A stretch of 11,200 bases of DNA, taken from positions 1 to 11,200 of the forward strand of contig JAQVQN010000034.1 of the NCBI GenBank assembly GCA_028701555.1, read 5' to 3'. Source of the DNA: Kiritimatiellia bacterium (lineage in GTDB: Bacteria; Verrucomicrobiota; Kiritimatiellia; RFP12; UBA1067). A model generated the notes under the pieces. It was not told the origin of the DNA. It worked only from the letters and a program-made list of their open reading frames with translations, and searched no databases. Position numbers and translations under genes: made by a program. Of this stretch, positions 1 to 6,492 are shown one piece after another (position 1 is the stretch's first letter; every line of letters starts with the position of its first letter).

Positions 1-932
1 TGGTCATGGGAAATATTTTGCGCGTCACGGATCACTTGTGCAAAAAACTGTCGCTAGGCGGCGGCGAAATTTCGCGGCAGGCACTGACCGTCATCCCTGG
101 GCGGGACAACAAGCCTTACGTGCGTGATGCGGACGGTAACTGGTGGCGCTTATATCTTTTCATTGAGGCGGCTAGGACCTACGACGTGATCGGCAGTGAG
201 AGGCAGGCTTATGAGGCGGCGCGGGCCTTCGCGCGTTTCCAGACCCTGCTGTCCGACTTGCCTGCGCCGCGTCTGCACGAGACCATTCCGGCTTTTCATA
301 ACACGGTACGCCGTCTGGAGGCGCTGGACTCAGCCATCGCTGCTGATGTCTGCGGCCGCCGGGCGGAGGTGGCGGCGGAAATCGCTTTCGTGAATGAGCG
401 CCGCGACCAATGCGGGCGGCTGCTGGAGAGTCAGGCGCGCGGCGAGATCCCCGAGCGTATCACCCATAACGACACCAAGATCAACAACGTCATGCTGGAT
501 GACCATAGCGGCGACGGCATCTGCGTGATCGACCTCGACACCGTAATGCCGGGGCTGGCGCTATATGACTTCGGAGATATGGTGCGATCCGCCACGGCCG
601 CCACACGGGAGGATGAACGCGACCTCTCCAAAGTCGGCAGCCGCATCAATATGTTCGAGGCACTGGCCAGAGGCTATCTGGCGGAGGCCAAATTCCTGCT
701 GCCTGCGGAAATCGAAGCGCTGGTGTTTTCGGGACGTTTAATAACAATGACCATCGGCATCCGTTTTCTAACCGATTATCTGGCCGGCGACACCTATTTC
801 AAGACCACCCGTGAAGGACAGAACCTCGACCGCTGCCGTATGCAGTTTGCGATGGTGCATAGCATGGAAGAGCAGGCTGATGCAATGGAAGCGATCATGC
901 GGAATGTGTTAAAGGCGTTGCCTCAAAGGTAG
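1..932 (+). CDS. NahK-like sugar 1-kinase (APH-fold phosphotransferase), 5' end outside the window
   Basis: This is a kinase of the aminoglycoside-phosphotransferase fold, closest by eye to N-acetylhexosamine 1-kinases (NahK), which phosphorylate GlcNAc or GalNAc at C1 in the cytoplasm during salvage of host glycans. Numbering from the first ATG in the window (position 6), the catalytic loop HNDTKINNV is at residues 154-162 and the metal-binding IDLDTVMPG at 175-183, followed by the DFGD stretch at 188-191. The frame stays open to the left edge and the first ATG sits inside a conserved segment (NILRVTDHL), so that ATG is internal. Roughly 45-50 residues, including the ATP glycine-rich loop, lie upstream of the window; NahK is about 360 residues and 308 are seen after the ATG. 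It ends with TAG and converges on the minus-strand operon, 75 bp away. The fold assignment is firm. The exact sugar substrate is inferred. Confidence 0.85.
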   Translation, partial: VMGNILRVTDHLCKKLSLGGGEISRQALTVIPGRDNKPYVRDADGNWWRLYLFIEAARTYDVIGSERQAYEAARAFARFQTLLSDLPAPRLHETIPAFHNTVRRLEALDSAIAADVCGRRAEVAAEIAFVNERRDQCGRLLESQARGEIPERITHNDTKINNVMLDDHSGDGICVIDLDTVMPGLALYDFGDMVRSATAATREDERDLSKVGSRINMFEALARGYLAEAKFLLPAEIEALVFSGRLITMTIGIRFLTDYLAGDTYFKTTREGQNLDRCRMQFAMVHSMEEQADAMEAIMRNVLKALPQR

Positions 933-1007
933 AGCATCTGCGTTGTGTGCAGCAAACAGCGGGATGACTTTGAGCGTGTCGCGTTCGGTAAAATGTACGC
1001 CTTATGG

Positions 1008-2543
1008 TCAATCCAGATGTGCTGTTGTCAACCGCTTGCAGTATGTGGCACGACCGTCACCGGGGGCGTAGAAATCCTCCAGCACCTCGCAGAGTGTGAA
1101 GCCCATGCGCTCGTAGAAGGCGCGGGTGGTGGCGTATTGCGGGCGGGCCGAGGTTTCGCAAAAGAGCTGGGAGCCGCCCATGGCTTTGGATCGGTTAAGA
1201 ACATGCTGTAGTAACTGCTTGCCGATGCCTAATCCTTGGAAATCCGGGCGTACTGCGAGCCAGTACCAGTCGAAGCTGCTCTCGGTGCAGGGTACCGGCC
1301 CGAACGATGTGTAGCCGATCACCTGTCCGCCGCACTCGGCGATCACGAATTCGTATCCTGAGGCAGCTCCTTTAGCCAATCGCTCTTCAACCAGTTCGGT
1401 AGCCACAGGGATCTCGTGGTCGTGGAAGTAGCCGGTCGCGGCCGTGACCTCGCGAATGGCTTCGACGTCGGCGGGCGTGACCTCGTGGCGGAAGGTAATG
1501 GCGGCTCGCGGGGACGCCCGCTCGCCAGAGGGAACGTCTCGCGGGGACGCTCGCCACCCCGAATGCGTTGCCCGCACAATTCTTTCCATGGCATCGGCGT
1601 AGCCTATGCCGGCCCGCTCGAGTGCCGCCGCAAAGCCGCCGTCCGGCGACAGGCACGGGTTGGTGTTGACCTCCAGAATCCAGGGATGTCCCGTCTGGTC
1701 CACACGGAAATCCACTCGGGCCCAGCCACGCAGTCTGAAGAGTTCCCAGCAGCGCAGTGCCAGCCGATGCAGTTCTTCGGCCAATTCCCGGTCGTCAGCG
1801 GGGTCAACAAAACGCCGCACGGTGTGGGCGTACTCAAAAGAGGCTTCGTCCCACTTAGCCGCGTAGCCAACGATACACGGCTTGTCTGCCGGAAAGTTAT
1901 TGAACACGATCTCGGCGGGCGGCAAGACTTCCGGGCCGTCCGGGCCTGCGAGCAGGGCGAGATTGAACTCGCGCCCGTCAATGAAGCGTTCCGCAAATGA
2001 GCCTGCCGGCGTATGCGCCGCTGCCTCGCTGGCCGTGACACCGCGCAGGACGCTGGTGTCGCCGAGACCGATTGAGGCGTGCTCCCAGACCGACTTCACG
2101 ATCCAGTCTGCGCTCCGAGGAGAGCGTTGAGTGTCGAGCGTTGAGCGTTGAACGTTGTCCGGCTCTTCTGCAGTCACCCATTCCGGTGTCGGCAGGCCGG
2201 CCGCAGCCATGCGTTCTTTGGCGAGCAGCTTGTGTGTGGTGAGGTAGAGCGCTTCGCTGGAACTGCCGGTGAAAAGTATGCCAGCCGCCTCCCATATCGC
2301 TGGCGCGAGGTGTATCAGGCTTCCGGAGTTATCCAGGGTCTCGACAAGGTTGAAGACGCAGTCAGGCTTCTGGATCTCCAGCTTGCGCCGTATGTTGCCT
2401 AGATCTGCTGTGCAGGGAAGTAATGAAACTGTGTGGCCGCGGCTAGTCAGCGCGTCGCGTATCGCGTCGGCCTGGTCGAGAACATCGCGCTCATCAGTCG
2501 GGGCATCCGCAGGCACGGCCTGATGTACAATGGTTATCTTCAT
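1008..2543 (-). CDS. ATP-grasp (D-Ala-D-Ala ligase-like) enzyme fused to a GNAT acetyltransferase
   Basis: A two-domain protein of 511 residues. Residues 1-325 form a D-Ala-D-Ala-ligase-like ATP-grasp domain, a family that joins a carboxylate to an amine using ATP. Visible are the ATP-binding lysine in WIVKS (K150), ERFIDGREF (185-193), and the Mg-binding set D278 in RVDFR plus E291 and N293 in EVNTNPCLSP. Residues 348-511 form a GNAT N-acetyltransferase, with the acetyl-CoA loop in VRPDFQGLGIGKQLL (431-445). The start is the ATG of MKITIVHQ, where homology begins and which lies 5 nt after the upstream ligase's stop; the frame is open for 70 more codons but that stretch lies over the neighbour's end and reads as low-complexity Arg/Pro. 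Repetitive DNA lies in frame at residues 128-140 and 330-347 (separate entries). It is probably the last gene of the kamA operon. Substrates are unknown; neighbourhood suggests beta-lysine or a derivative. Confidence 0.88.
   Translation of the reverse strand: MKITIVHQAVPADAPTDERDVLDQADAIRDALTSRGHTVSLLPCTADLGNIRRKLEIQKPDCVFNLVETLDNSGSLIHLAPAIWEAAGILFTGSSSEALYLTTHKLLAKERMAAAGLPTPEWVTAEEPDNVQRSTLDTQRSPRSADWIVKSVWEHASIGLGDTSVLRGVTASEAAAHTPAGSFAERFIDGREFNLALLAGPDGPEVLPPAEIVFNNFPADKPCIVGYAAKWDEASFEYAHTVRRFVDPADDRELAEELHRLALRCWELFRLRGWARVDFRVDQTGHPWILEVNTNPCLSPDGGFAAALERAGIGYADAMERIVRATHSGWRASPRDVPSGERASPRAAITFRHEVTPADVEAIREVTAATGYFHDHEIPVATELVEERLAKGAASGYEFVIAECGGQVIGYTSFGPVPCTESSFDWYWLAVRPDFQGLGIGKQLLQHVLNRSKAMGGSQLFCETSARPQYATTRAFYERMGFTLCEVLEDFYAPGDGRATYCKRLTTAHLD
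1505..1555. repeat. GC-rich direct repeat at the ATP-grasp/GNAT junction
   Basis: The 13-mer CTCGCGGGGACGC occurs at 1505-1517 and again at 1538-1550, exactly 33 bp (11 codons) apart. Each copy runs on into a CTCGCC or TCGCC tail. Read on the minus strand the two copies encode the pentapeptide RASPR twice, at about residues 331-335 and 342-346. The tract lies precisely between the end of the ATP-grasp domain and the start of the GNAT domain. It looks like dispersed repeat DNA that was retained as an interdomain linker. Whether related copies exist elsewhere in the genome cannot be seen from this window. Confidence 0.7.
2126..2160. repeat. Degenerate heptamer tandem repeat inside the ATP-grasp coding region
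   Basis: On the plus strand five consecutive 7-mers follow the pattern GTTGAGC: GTTGAGT, GTCGAGC, GTTGAGC, GTTGAAC and a diverged GTTGTCC. On the coding (minus) strand they give the polar stretch DNVQRSTLDTQR, residues 129-140, just before the beta strand carrying the ATP-binding lysine. Typical D-Ala-D-Ala ligases have only a short turn there. A 7-bp period does not match codon phase, so the tract is DNA-level repeat expansion or insertion rather than selection on a peptide repeat. Confidence 0.7.
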
Positions 2544-2548
2544 AAAGG

Positions 2549-3532
2549 TTATTTGATTCTGGCAACGGCCGAGGCCATGATGCGGCGGATCAGCTCGGTG
2601 TATGTAACTCCATACATGCGGGCAAGAATCGGCAGGTCGGAGTCTTTGGGATTGAGTCCGGCCAGAGGGTTGACCTCCATGAAAAGCGGGTTCTGTTCGG
2701 CGTCGCAGCGGATATCCACGCGACCGCCGTCGCGGCAGCCGAGCACCCGCCATGCGTCCAGCGCCACAGTCGCGGCGGCGGCGGCAACTGGATCAACAGC
2801 AGGATCGCAGGGACGGTAAACAACACGGTCGGCATAGTTGTCCTTGTTGTCGAAGGAGTACACGCCCTTTTCCGCATTGGCCAGCAGCACAATCTCCATG
2901 CTGCCGACGGTTTCTGCTTTGCGTCCGGTGCCGGTGATGCCGACCGTGAACTCGCGTCCTGCCAGGTAAGGCTCGATAAGGGCAGGCTGCCGGAAACGGG
3001 ACACGAGATCATCGCATGCCGCCGCGAGTCCGGCGCGGTCGCGCACGATGGATTTGGCGGAGCATCCTTTGCCGGTGCCTTCGGCCACGGGCTTAACGAA
3101 GAAGGGGGCTCCGAAGCGGAGGCCGGACAGATCCTCTCCGGTCTCATACACGCAGAAATCGCTGGTCGGTACGCCCGCGTCACGGACGACCCGTTTGGTC
3201 AGTCCCTTGTGCAGGGTCAGTGACAGCACGAGCGGGTCGGAGAAGACATACGGCATGTCGTAGAGGTCAAGGATGGCCGGCACTTGAGCCTCGCGGGCGA
3301 TGCCGCGCAAGCCCTCGCAGATGTTGAAGACTAAGTCCCAGCGGCCGCCGCTCTCGAGTCGGCTGACCAGTTCCCTGGCGTGCCCGATGCGGTCGGTTGC
3401 GTGGCCGAGCGCCTGCAGTGCATCCTCTATTCCTGCGACAGTCTCCGCCTTGTCGAATTCCGCAGTCTCTTCCGCTGAATACCCCATGTCCAGATAATCG
3501 GAACGGAGGTCATAGGTTAATCCGATAAGCAT
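2549..3532 (-). CDS. D-Ala-D-Ala-ligase-like ATP-grasp carboxylate-amine ligase
   Basis: A stand-alone 327-residue ATP-grasp enzyme of the D-Ala-D-Ala ligase family. Visible motifs are FFVKP with the ATP-binding lysine (K147), the glycine-rich GTGKGCS loop (152-158), EPYLAGREFTVG (187-198), and the Mg-binding residues D273 in RVDIR with E286 and N288 in FMEVNPLAGLNP. All catalytic positions look intact and the length is normal. The ATG of MLIGLTYDL was chosen; an in-frame GTG eight codons upstream (position 3556) is possible but has no better ribosome-binding site. It lies 75 nt after kamA and 5 nt before the ATP-grasp/GNAT gene, so the three probably share one transcript. True Ddl enzymes act in peptidoglycan synthesis. 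The association with KamA and a second ligase argues instead for a dedicated amide-forming step. The substrate is not known. Confidence 0.86.
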   Translation of the reverse strand: MLIGLTYDLRSDYLDMGYSAEETAEFDKAETVAGIEDALQALGHATDRIGHARELVSRLESGGRWDLVFNICEGLRGIAREAQVPAILDLYDMPYVFSDPLVLSLTLHKGLTKRVVRDAGVPTSDFCVYETGEDLSGLRFGAPFFVKPVAEGTGKGCSAKSIVRDRAGLAAACDDLVSRFRQPALIEPYLAGREFTVGITGTGRKAETVGSMEIVLLANAEKGVYSFDNKDNYADRVVYRPCDPAVDPVAAAAATVALDAWRVLGCRDGGRVDIRCDAEQNPLFMEVNPLAGLNPKDSDLPILARMYGVTYTELIRRIMASAVARIK

Positions 3533-3560
3533 AATGATTCCAGACTTAGCAAGCACTACA

Positions 3561-3600
3561 CGCTAAATTGAGGGAGCGTTATCACATTGTGCGTTTAGCG
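3561..3600. repeat. Inverted repeat between kamA and the first ligase
   Basis: CGCTAAA at 3561-3567 is perfectly complementary to TTTAGCG at 3594-3600, with a 26-nt loop. A second overlapping pair, TAAATTG (3564-3570) and CAATTTA (3604-3610), would compete with it. Neither has a T-run, so it is not a clear terminator. It could be an mRNA processing or attenuation structure in the operon, or chance. Confidence 0.25.
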
Positions 3601-3607
3601 GTGCAAT

Positions 3608-4909
3608 TTACTCCGCCACATAATCGGGGTATTGATAAGATCGGCCCTCGTAGTTCCGCAGGCAAAGGTTGCCCTCGGTATCTTTGCCCTCAACATAATC
3701 AGGCGCCACAGGGATTTTGCCGCCGCCGCCGGGAGCGTCGATCACATAACTGGGCACAGCGTAACCGCTGGTGTGCCCGCGTAGCCCGCGTATGATCTCC
3801 AAGCCTTTCGCGACAGGTGTGCGAAAATGCTCGGAGCCGTAAATCGGGTCGCACTGGTACAGGTAGTATGGCTTAACGCGCATCCGCATCAGGTTGTGGA
3901 CCAGCCTGCGCATAACATCAGTACTGTCATTGATGCCTTTGAGCAGGACTGTCTGCGAGCCGAGCGGTATGCCGGCGTCGGCTAAGCGGGCGCAGGCTCG
4001 CGCGGTTTCGAGGCAGCATTCGTCAGGATGCGTGAAATGCAGGCTCATCCAAAGCGGGTGATACTTGCGCAGCATACGCGTCAGTTTAGGGGTTATGCGC
4101 TGCGGCAGCACGGTTGGCACCTTGGTGCCGATGCGGATGATCTCGACATGCGGTATGTCGCGCAGGTTGGAGAGGATGAACTCCAGTCGCTCGTCACTGA
4201 GCGTTAGGGGGTCGCCGCCCGATATCAGCACATCGCGTATGCTGGGTGTGCGCCTGATGTAGTCGAAGATCAGTTGCAGACGTCGCGCGCCGGGCGTGAC
4301 CGTGCCGTGGCCGACCATGCGTGAGCGGGTGCAGTAACGGCAATAGACCGAACAGAAGCCCGTGGCCAACAGCAGCACTCGATCCGGGTACCGGTGCACC
4401 AGCCCGGGCACCGGGCTCTGGCCCTCCTCTCCCAAAGGATCTTCCGCTTCGCCTGGGCAGCGGCGTGTCTCGTAAACGGTGGGGATGACCGAACGCCGTA
4501 AAGCCTGATCTGGGTCTGTGGCGGAGACGAGCCCCATATAGTGGGGTGTAACGGCCATCGGCAGCATGTCGCCGGAAAGTTCGAGGGCGGTTTCCTCTTC
4601 GGCGGTCAGGCGGATCATGCGTCGCAACGTCGCTAAGTCCCGTATGCGATGGTTGATCTGCCAGCGCCAGTCAGACCACTGCGTGTCGGTGGCTTGAGGG
4701 AAACACAGTTTGCGGAACTCGCGGCACTGCGGGCTCATCCGGATGTGGCGGCTTGTGGCCGTAGCTTCGGAAAGGGCTGTCAGGCGCGGTTGTCCGTCCC
4801 TTGCCGGGGCGGATATAGTCATCGACGGGGGCTCTCCTTGTGGAGGCTCCTCATCCTGGTCGACCAGATCGAAAGTCAACTGCATCGCGTGCGCAGGCAC
4901 ACTGTACAC
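3608..4909 (-). CDS. kamA: Lysine 2,3-aminomutase, radical SAM/PLP (KamA family)
   Basis: This radical-SAM enzyme interconverts L-lysine and beta-lysine using a [4Fe-4S] cluster, SAM and PLP. With the GTG start it has 433 residues. The cluster motif is C186-x3-C190-x2-C193 (CSVYCRYC). The PLP lysine is K398 in DAPGGGGK. The two aspartates that hold the lysine side-chain amine in clostridial lysine 2,3-aminomutase are kept as D354 (YQCD) and D391 (VIDAPGGGGK), which favours lysine over glutamate as substrate. WSDWRWQ, PVPGLVHRYPDR and LRGHTSGYAVP are also family hallmarks. The start is the GTG after AAGGAG with a 6-nt gap, downstream of a good promoter; the longer frame to 5071 would place its start upstream of that promoter and inside the MFS gene. 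The C-terminal zinc-binding cysteines of the clostridial enzyme are absent. Two ATP-grasp ligases and a GNAT follow. Confidence 0.92.
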   Translation of the reverse strand: MYSVPAHAMQLTFDLVDQDEEPPQGEPPSMTISAPARDGQPRLTALSEATATSRHIRMSPQCREFRKLCFPQATDTQWSDWRWQINHRIRDLATLRRMIRLTAEEETALELSGDMLPMAVTPHYMGLVSATDPDQALRRSVIPTVYETRRCPGEAEDPLGEEGQSPVPGLVHRYPDRVLLLATGFCSVYCRYCTRSRMVGHGTVTPGARRLQLIFDYIRRTPSIRDVLISGGDPLTLSDERLEFILSNLRDIPHVEIIRIGTKVPTVLPQRITPKLTRMLRKYHPLWMSLHFTHPDECCLETARACARLADAGIPLGSQTVLLKGINDSTDVMRRLVHNLMRMRVKPYYLYQCDPIYGSEHFRTPVAKGLEIIRGLRGHTSGYAVPSYVIDAPGGGGKIPVAPDYVEGKDTEGNLCLRNYEGRSYQYPDYVAE

Positions 4910-4915
4910 AGCAAA

Positions 4916-4921
4916 CTCCTT
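4916..4921 (-). promoter_or_regulatory. Ribosome-binding site that decides the kamA GTG start
   Basis: The minus strand reads AAGGAG, then TTTGCT, then GTG. The 6-nt spacing is near ideal. None of the other in-frame start candidates, upstream or at the later ATGs (for example the ATG of MQLTFDL), is preceded by anything comparable. Confidence 0.75.
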
Positions 4922-4987
4922 CTCAACATAAGTGCAGGCTCGTCTCTCTCGCGGCTCACTTGGCGCGATCAGTGCCTTTGCGCCGCA

Positions 4988-5016
4988 CATATACGCCTGT
5001 TTGGCCGACTTGTCAA
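4988..5016 (-). promoter_or_regulatory. Sigma70-type promoter of the kamA operon
   Basis: On the minus strand a perfect -35 box TTGACA (5011-5016) is followed by a 17-nt spacer and a -10 box TATATG (4988-4993). It lies in the 143-bp gap between the MFS stop and the kamA GTG. Transcription would start near 4981, giving a leader of about 70 nt before the GTG. The kamA, ligase and ligase-GNAT genes can therefore be expressed separately from the transporter. Confidence 0.7.
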
Positions 5017-5052
5017 GTGCCTGCCGAAAAAATTCAAGTTTTGGTGACGTTT

Positions 5053-6282
5053 TTATTTGACGCAACGGCAACTGGCAGGCCGCTGGCGGCGGATTTCAAT
5101 GATGGCAAGGACACCGGCGGTCAGGTAGCCGATCCATATCAGGTGCAGCAGCGGGCCCATGCCGGTGTATTCCGTGATTGGGCCGAGCACCCACAGCACA
5201 ACGGCCGCGATGCCCCATGATCCTCCGCTGATCAAGCCCATGCGCTGGCCGAAACGCAAAGAGGAGAAGGCGTAGCGGGCGAGAGTGATGCACAGCGGGA
5301 ACCCGGTATAGACGACGAAGCCGGTAAAGGTCAGCAGGGCGGCCGCAGCCTGGCTGCGCGGGGCGAGCAGCAGGTAGAGGGCGGTCAGCGGGGCCCCGAT
5401 GAAGGAGGAGAGCAGCAGCACGCGCAGGTGACCGATGCGCGGAGCTAGTGCCCCCCAGGTTATCGCGCCCACCATGCCGCCGACACCGAACAGGGTGAAG
5501 GAAAGTCCGCTGAACGGCAGGGGATAGCCGACCTCCTCGTGCAGGTAGGAAGGCAGCAAGGTGGCCTGTATCTGAGAGCAGGTGGCCAGGACTGCGGCCA
5601 TGATGAATAGCGGCACGAACGGTACGCTGGGCACATTGTCGCGCAGTTCAAGTGCGCTCTTGCGCTGATCAGCCTCGGTTTCGAGCGGCAGACGGATGCC
5701 GCTCGAGAAAAGTGCTGCGGCTGCCACCGGTGCTGCCAGATAAGCCCACATTAGGCTGTTCAAACCGAAATATCCGGTCAGCGTCGAAGATATCAACGCG
5801 CCGCCTGCGAAACCCATGAACCCTGCCACCATGAAGACTGACGTGGACAGGGAAGATGGTATGGTGTCCAGGCCATGCACCGCACGCAGGCCCTCGGGAT
5901 GCACGATGGCCACGCCGACCCCCGCCGCCAGGGCGATGGCCGACATGACCAATGCGTTGGCCGTGCCGGGCGGCAGGCAGGGGATGAAAACAGCCGCGCC
6001 TGCCAGCAGCACGCCGAGGCAAATCAGCACAGGACTTGTGAAACGCGCGCGCATGTGACCGACGGGTATCTGAAAGATATTCGCTGAGAAGCCCAGCAGG
6101 GATGAGACGAAGATCAGCAGCGCGAGCGACATGCCGTAGCGGTCGCGCATGGGCACGAGCACCGGAGCGATCATACCCACAAAGGTGTCAGTGATCGCGT
6201 GCGTGAAGGAGAGGACGAGCAGTTGCCGCCAGTGGCGGGCGGATGATAAGGCGGTTTCCATATTAATCTTTGAAATCGCCAT
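5053..6282 (-). CDS. MFS transporter, fosmidomycin-resistance (Fsr)-like
   Basis: A 409-residue inner-membrane protein with about twelve hydrophobic segments, the usual size for the major facilitator superfamily. The segment VAIVHPEGLRAVHGL (about 124-138) resembles the FHPE motif of Fsr-type drug exporters. The early THAITDTFVGMIAPVLVPMRD helix and the positively charged loop HMRARF also fit. The family exports small molecules by proton antiport. It ends 143 nt before kamA, on the same strand, so it is a plausible exporter or importer for the product of that cluster, though kamA has its own promoter. The start at 6282 lacks a clear ribosome-binding site; an ATG seven codons downstream (6261) is an alternative. 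The transported compound is unknown. Confidence 0.85.
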   Translation of the reverse strand: MAISKINMETALSSARHWRQLLVLSFTHAITDTFVGMIAPVLVPMRDRYGMSLALLIFVSSLLGFSANIFQIPVGHMRARFTSPVLICLGVLLAGAAVFIPCLPPGTANALVMSAIALAAGVGVAIVHPEGLRAVHGLDTIPSSLSTSVFMVAGFMGFAGGALISSTLTGYFGLNSLMWAYLAAPVAAAALFSSGIRLPLETEADQRKSALELRDNVPSVPFVPLFIMAAVLATCSQIQATLLPSYLHEEVGYPLPFSGLSFTLFGVGGMVGAITWGALAPRIGHLRVLLLSSFIGAPLTALYLLLAPRSQAAAALLTFTGFVVYTGFPLCITLARYAFSSLRFGQRMGLISGGSWGIAAVVLWVLGPITEYTGMGPLLHLIWIGYLTAGVLAIIEIRRQRPASCRCVK

Positions 6283-6398
6283 GCAGTAAGACTGCGGCGA
6301 TGATGGATGCGCGGTTAAAAAAAGATCGGCGTTTTTGTGAAAGGGTGGCGTTAATAATTAAATCCTTTGCGGCATGTCGCTGTGACATCCGGCCACAT

Positions 6399-6427
6399 AA
6401 GATACGTAATCTTTAGGTTTTGGGCAA
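6399..6427 (-). promoter_or_regulatory. Possible promoter of the MFS gene
   Basis: On the minus strand TTGCCC (6422-6427) and TATCTT (6399-6404) are separated by 17 nt, upstream of the MFS start by about 115 nt. Each box matches only part of the sigma70 consensus. The -35 box overlaps a small dyad, AATAGC/GCTATT (6426-6441), which could be an operator or chance. The rest of the 210-bp gap (6283-6492) shows no gene and no T-tailed hairpin. Confidence 0.25.
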
Positions 6428-6492
6428 TAGCCAGTGCTATTTCTTGAATGGTCGCCTGTTGCGGATTGACATCACAAAGGTAAAAGCACGGA

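Noticed and set aside
945..1211. Plus-strand frame in the convergent gap after the sugar kinase
   Set aside because: Most of it lies opposite the GNAT domain, and its start has no ribosome-binding site.
1416..2000. 194-codon plus-strand frame opposite the ATP-grasp/GNAT gene
   Set aside because: It is a high-GC antisense shadow of a gene with clear domain homology on the minus strand, and its translation shows no recognisable motif.
2544..2753. N-terminal extension of the ATP-grasp/GNAT frame by 70 codons
   Set aside because: It lies over the 3' end of the upstream ligase gene, is rich in Arg, Pro and Ser with no homology, and the ligase fold begins at MKITIVHQ five nt after the neighbour's stop.
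3608..4909. Glutamate 2,3-aminomutase or EpmB instead of lysine 2,3-aminomutase
   Set aside because: Both lysine-amine aspartates are kept, and the protein has the full-length core with the DAPGGGGK region; no elongation factor P genes are nearby.
4910..5071. N-terminal extension of kamA to 5071
   Set aside because: It would start inside the MFS gene and upstream of a good promoter, and the GTG at 4909 has a near-ideal ribosome-binding site.
6426..6441. AATAGC-CAGT-GCTATT hairpin as terminator of the secreted-protein gene
   Set aside because: The 6-bp stem is AT-rich and no T-run follows on the minus strand.
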